Positions 61,300-64,000 of a stretch of DNA of 64,000 bases are shown piece by piece (the first letter of the stretch is position 1; each line of letters opens with the position of its first letter). Under the pieces are notes generated by a model. The model made no database searches, was not told where the DNA came from, and saw only the letters and a list, made by a program, of their open reading frames with translations. This DNA comes from Cepaea nemoralis (Eukaryota > Mollusca > Gastropoda > Stylommatophora > Helicidae). The DNA lies in the NCBI GenBank assembly GCA_014155875.1, contig JACEFZ010025808.1:1419270-1483269 (forward strand). The letters run 5' to 3'. The translations under genes were made by a program, and so were the position numbers.

Positions 61300-62405
61300 T
61301 TAAGCTATATAAGTAAACAGAGATCTTCACCTTTGCTTTATTGACTACGCAAAGGCATTCGATAAAGTGAGACATGTCGACATGATAAGGATGCTTTAAG
61401 ATCTTCAAATTGATGGAAAAGACCTTAGACTTGTGAGGGAAAAAAACATATATTGGAAACAACTAACTGCCATAAGAATTTATAATGAAGTAGGTCAATA
61501 TCAGCCTATTAAGAGAGATGTGAGACAGGGATATATAATGTATCCAGATGTTTTTTCCTTGTACAGTGAAAATATTTTCAGAAAAAAAGAAGATATGGAA
61601 GGAATCAACAGTGGGGGACGATACATCAATACCATTAGATATGCAGATGATACAGTCTTGATTGCAGACAATAAACAGGACCTGCAACATTCAGTAGATG
61701 CGATTGTTATACACAGGGAACAACTAGGGTTAGAATTGAATTGTAAGAAGACACAGATTATTGTCGACACTGAGAAGCAGGAAATACCATTCTTAAACAA
61801 GTGAATCGGTACAATTAACTCGGAACAGTCATGTATACAACACACAATCGCTCCGTACATCTGATGGGAGATGCCTTGAAAAGATTAGAACAAGAATTGC
61901 CATTGCGAAGGTGGCCTTTTGCAAGATGAAAATTATACTGACCAATAAAATGATATCAATTGAAACGAGAAAAAGAGTGTTGACATGCTACAAAGAACCT
62001 GTAATTGTGTATCAATGTGAAGCGTGGACAATGAGCAGAAAAACATCTGATGGTTGTGGAAATGTGGTTTCTGAGGAAAATACAAAGGATACCATGGACA
62101 GACAGAAAACCAATGAATAAGTCCTTCTAAAAACAAATGAAGATCGTAAACTGATTAGAGACATTAGACGCAGACAGTCAACATTTTCTGGGCATGTTAT
62201 GAGAAGGAATAAATTGGAGAACTTGGTGACAACTGGCAAGATTGAAGGGAAGAGACCAAGGGGAAGGCCGAGGAGTAAATACCTGGATGGCTTGGCCACG
62301 TGGCATGGCCGAGACAGAAACAGGAGCTGATCCACGACTCTAGTGATGGAGTGAGATGGCAAAACATGACAGCCCACGCTTAACGGCATGGCACATGATG
62401 GATGG
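61300..62405 (+). pseudogene. RTE-like LINE, 5' truncated
   Basis: RT from CFIDYAKAFDKVRHVDM-type sequence at about 61330. The frame at 61433-61804 holds DVRQGYIMYPDVFSLYSE and the catalytic IRYADDTVLIAD. The decayed C-terminus runs from 61911 to 62380 (basic GKIEGKRPRGRPR block in a shifted frame) and ends at GGCATGGCACATGA with a (TGGA)n tail at 62396-62413. A ~35-bp insert near 61830-61862 breaks the thumb region. Confidence 0.85.
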
Positions 62406-62689
62406 ATGGATGGATTCATAGCCAGAGGTAAGAACACCCCCGAAGTCTTAATAATCTAAGCAGTCTATCCGCCATATTGGGGAGTATTGGCGGGCATCTT
62501 GATGTTCACCACATCATGAATCGAGTGCCGACAGTATGCAAATATGGGGGATAACACAATAGTACCAAATAGTGTAATGGATTTAATAGGTTTTTTACCT
62601 TGCTAAATTGCGTCATCTAAGACAGGAAACACTACCAATACTACTACCCATGTAAGCTTTGGCGGACATTCGAGAATAAGATACACATT

Positions 62690-63400
62690 TATCCCATCTC
62701 TCATCTTGTTCCTCTTTTACGTTGCGTTGTCAAAGTGAAGTATAAACAGAGGGGGAGTGCCCGTTTATGGGTTTCATATTTCGAGATTCTCATGTGCTCC
62801 GCTATTCCCTCTGTCCATCGTTTACGTGGTCGGTCTCTTCTTCTGCTTCCATTTGGTCTGTACATCATTGCTTGTTGTGAGATAATGTTAGATGGACACC
62901 TAGTTACATGGATAAACCATTTGAATTGCTGCCTCCTAATAAAATCGAATGCTGCTATAACCCCCATCTTAGTCCTGATTTCGTCATTTCTGATCTTATC
63001 TCTTCTTGATATATTGAGTATCCTTCTCAGGAATTTCATTTCTGTTGTGATTTTTCTTTTTTTCTTTTTCTGTCATTGTCCAGGTTTGGCATTGATAGCA
63101 TATAGTTGGTAGGAAGATTGTGTTGTAAAGTGCTTTCTTAGTAGTTATTGATACATGTTTGTTCTTTAGTATTGGTGCTGTTTGTCCAATGAGTTGGTTT
63201 GCCTTATGGCATCTATTTTCGATCTCGCCTTCTGATTTGCATTTTGATGATATTATTATGATACTTCCTAGGTACTTGAAACTTTTCACTTGTTTCAGGG
63301 AATGTTCTTTTAGATGAATATTTGTTGTTGTTTTTTCTTCTTTGGTTATAGTCATTACCTTTGTTTTACTTGTGCTAATTTTCATGTTATGTGACATGAC
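62690..63400 (-). pseudogene. LINE3 3' part (third LINE family)
   Basis: Minus frames: 63397-62996 (KTKVMTI, FKYLGSIII, the LYGSETW position degraded to ICYQCQTW) and 63039-62701 (MKFLRRILNISRRDKIRN, W.HV.R, RPRKRWTEGIAEHM). The order matches a LINE RT thumb and C-terminal tail. The sequence differs from both RTE-like and LINE2 copies; a scrap of the same family is at 28165-28385. Confidence 0.8.
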
Positions 63401-63767
63401 TCAAATTAATAGTAAATTTGGTAGTCATGGCATATTGAAATATAGTCACGCGTGAGAGTGTGACAGACGTGGATCAATGATCCGCGTGGCGCATGCCGAG
63501 TAGTCATAGGAACGGAAACAAGGTCCGTGAAGGTGACCGAACGCCAGTCGGTCTGTGAATATTCACAACTATAGTAAAAAAAATATACACGTTATCGAAA
63601 ACTGGAATTTGGTGCGCCTCACTTTGCTTAAAAAATGAATAGGGAATTAGCTATGGAGTCTAAAATAGGAGTGCATACAGCCATACATCTGTCTAATATG
63701 TCACCGTAAATAAAATACTTTTACTTCTATAATAGCTGATTAATGTTTATTTTCGTCTTCCCTATAG
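63401..63767 (+). other. End of intron 2
   Basis: No transposon recognised. A small palindrome GGATCAATGATCC lies at 63473-63485. A pyrimidine-rich stretch (TTTTCGTCTTCCCTATAG) provides the acceptor of exon 3. Confidence 0.5.
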
Positions 63768-63812
63768 GATGAGAAAAACCAAATTATCCACACAAACATC
63801 TGGTTACAACTG
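63768..63812 (+). CDS. Nicotinic acetylcholine receptor subunit, exon 3
   Basis: A 45-bp exon coding DEKNQIIHTNIWLQL, bounded by CTATAG and CTG|GTAAGT, phase 0 on both sides. It continues exon 2 exactly (LQQIVDV, then DEKNQ) in the extracellular domain's first beta strands. In vertebrate nicotinic receptor genes the matching exon is also 45 bp, with the same boundaries, and the next one starts at the conserved EW. That exon must lie beyond 64000, as only 188 bp of intron 3 are included. Confidence 0.93.
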
Positions 63813-64000
63813 GTAAGTCTGTTGTCTGTCGCTATTGTATAGTGTGCCATTATAGAATGTTGTTGAACTATTGATTTTTGTATTGTATGCCTTTGCAGTA
63901 TCACCTTCTGTATTGTGTGCATGGCAGTATGTGATTTTGTGTGATTTTAATTCATTCCATCAATCATCCTTTTCTAACATGTAATATAACACTCACGGAT

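Overview
The window looks like intergenic plus intronic DNA from an invertebrate animal genome, most likely a lophotrochozoan such as a mollusc. That placement rests on the nicotinic receptor N-terminus, the mix of LINE, SINE, Helitron and mariner families and the satellite load, so it is an inference and not a species call. There are no bacterial genes, rRNA genes or CRISPR arrays. Almost every long open frame is a transposon or a stop-free tandem repeat.

One host gene can be supported, on the + strand. It is the 5' part of a nicotinic acetylcholine receptor subunit (Cys-loop ligand-gated ion channel). Exon 1 (27676-27727) carries the start codon and signal peptide, exon 2 (31047-31192) the start of the ligand-binding domain, and exon 3 (63768-63812) is the 45-bp exon typical of this family. 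Splice phases agree (phase 1, then phase 0). The gene continues beyond the right edge. Intron 2 is about 32.6 kb and holds most of the right half of the window.

Left part (1-17969): SINE copies, degraded LINE pieces, (TA)n tracts, a 27-bp satellite (about 4621-5579) split by an I-type LINE and a SINE, then a 9.3-kb satellite (7826-17110) of 38-bp and 67-bp units with higher-order duplications.

Centre (17970-26837): a complete, young-looking Ty3/Gypsy LTR retrotransposon on the minus strand, with 2141-bp LTRs, a 5-bp target duplication (CTCAG), PBS, PPT and two long open frames. Its integrase lies before the reverse transcriptase, the unusual pol order known from the Gmr1 group. It ends 838 bp before the receptor start codon.

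Right part (27728-63767, introns 1 and 2): a hAT fossil broken by a SINE; several copies of an RTE-like LINE; a second LINE with a C-terminal C2H2 finger (LINE2), including copies with clear target duplications; a nearly intact CR1-type LINE; two tRNA-derived SINE families; a mariner-derived inverted structure; a Helitron-like element; a 2.9-kb heptamer array; and several minisatellites. At 52.4-60.4 kb one RTE-like LINE has been entered by at least three other elements, giving a readable insertion stack.

The best lead for something unusual is the integrase-first LTR element. Next come the higher-order satellite, the 742-bp bipartite LINE2 derivative, and the Helitron-like element with repeated terminal motifs. 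No unknown host system was found.
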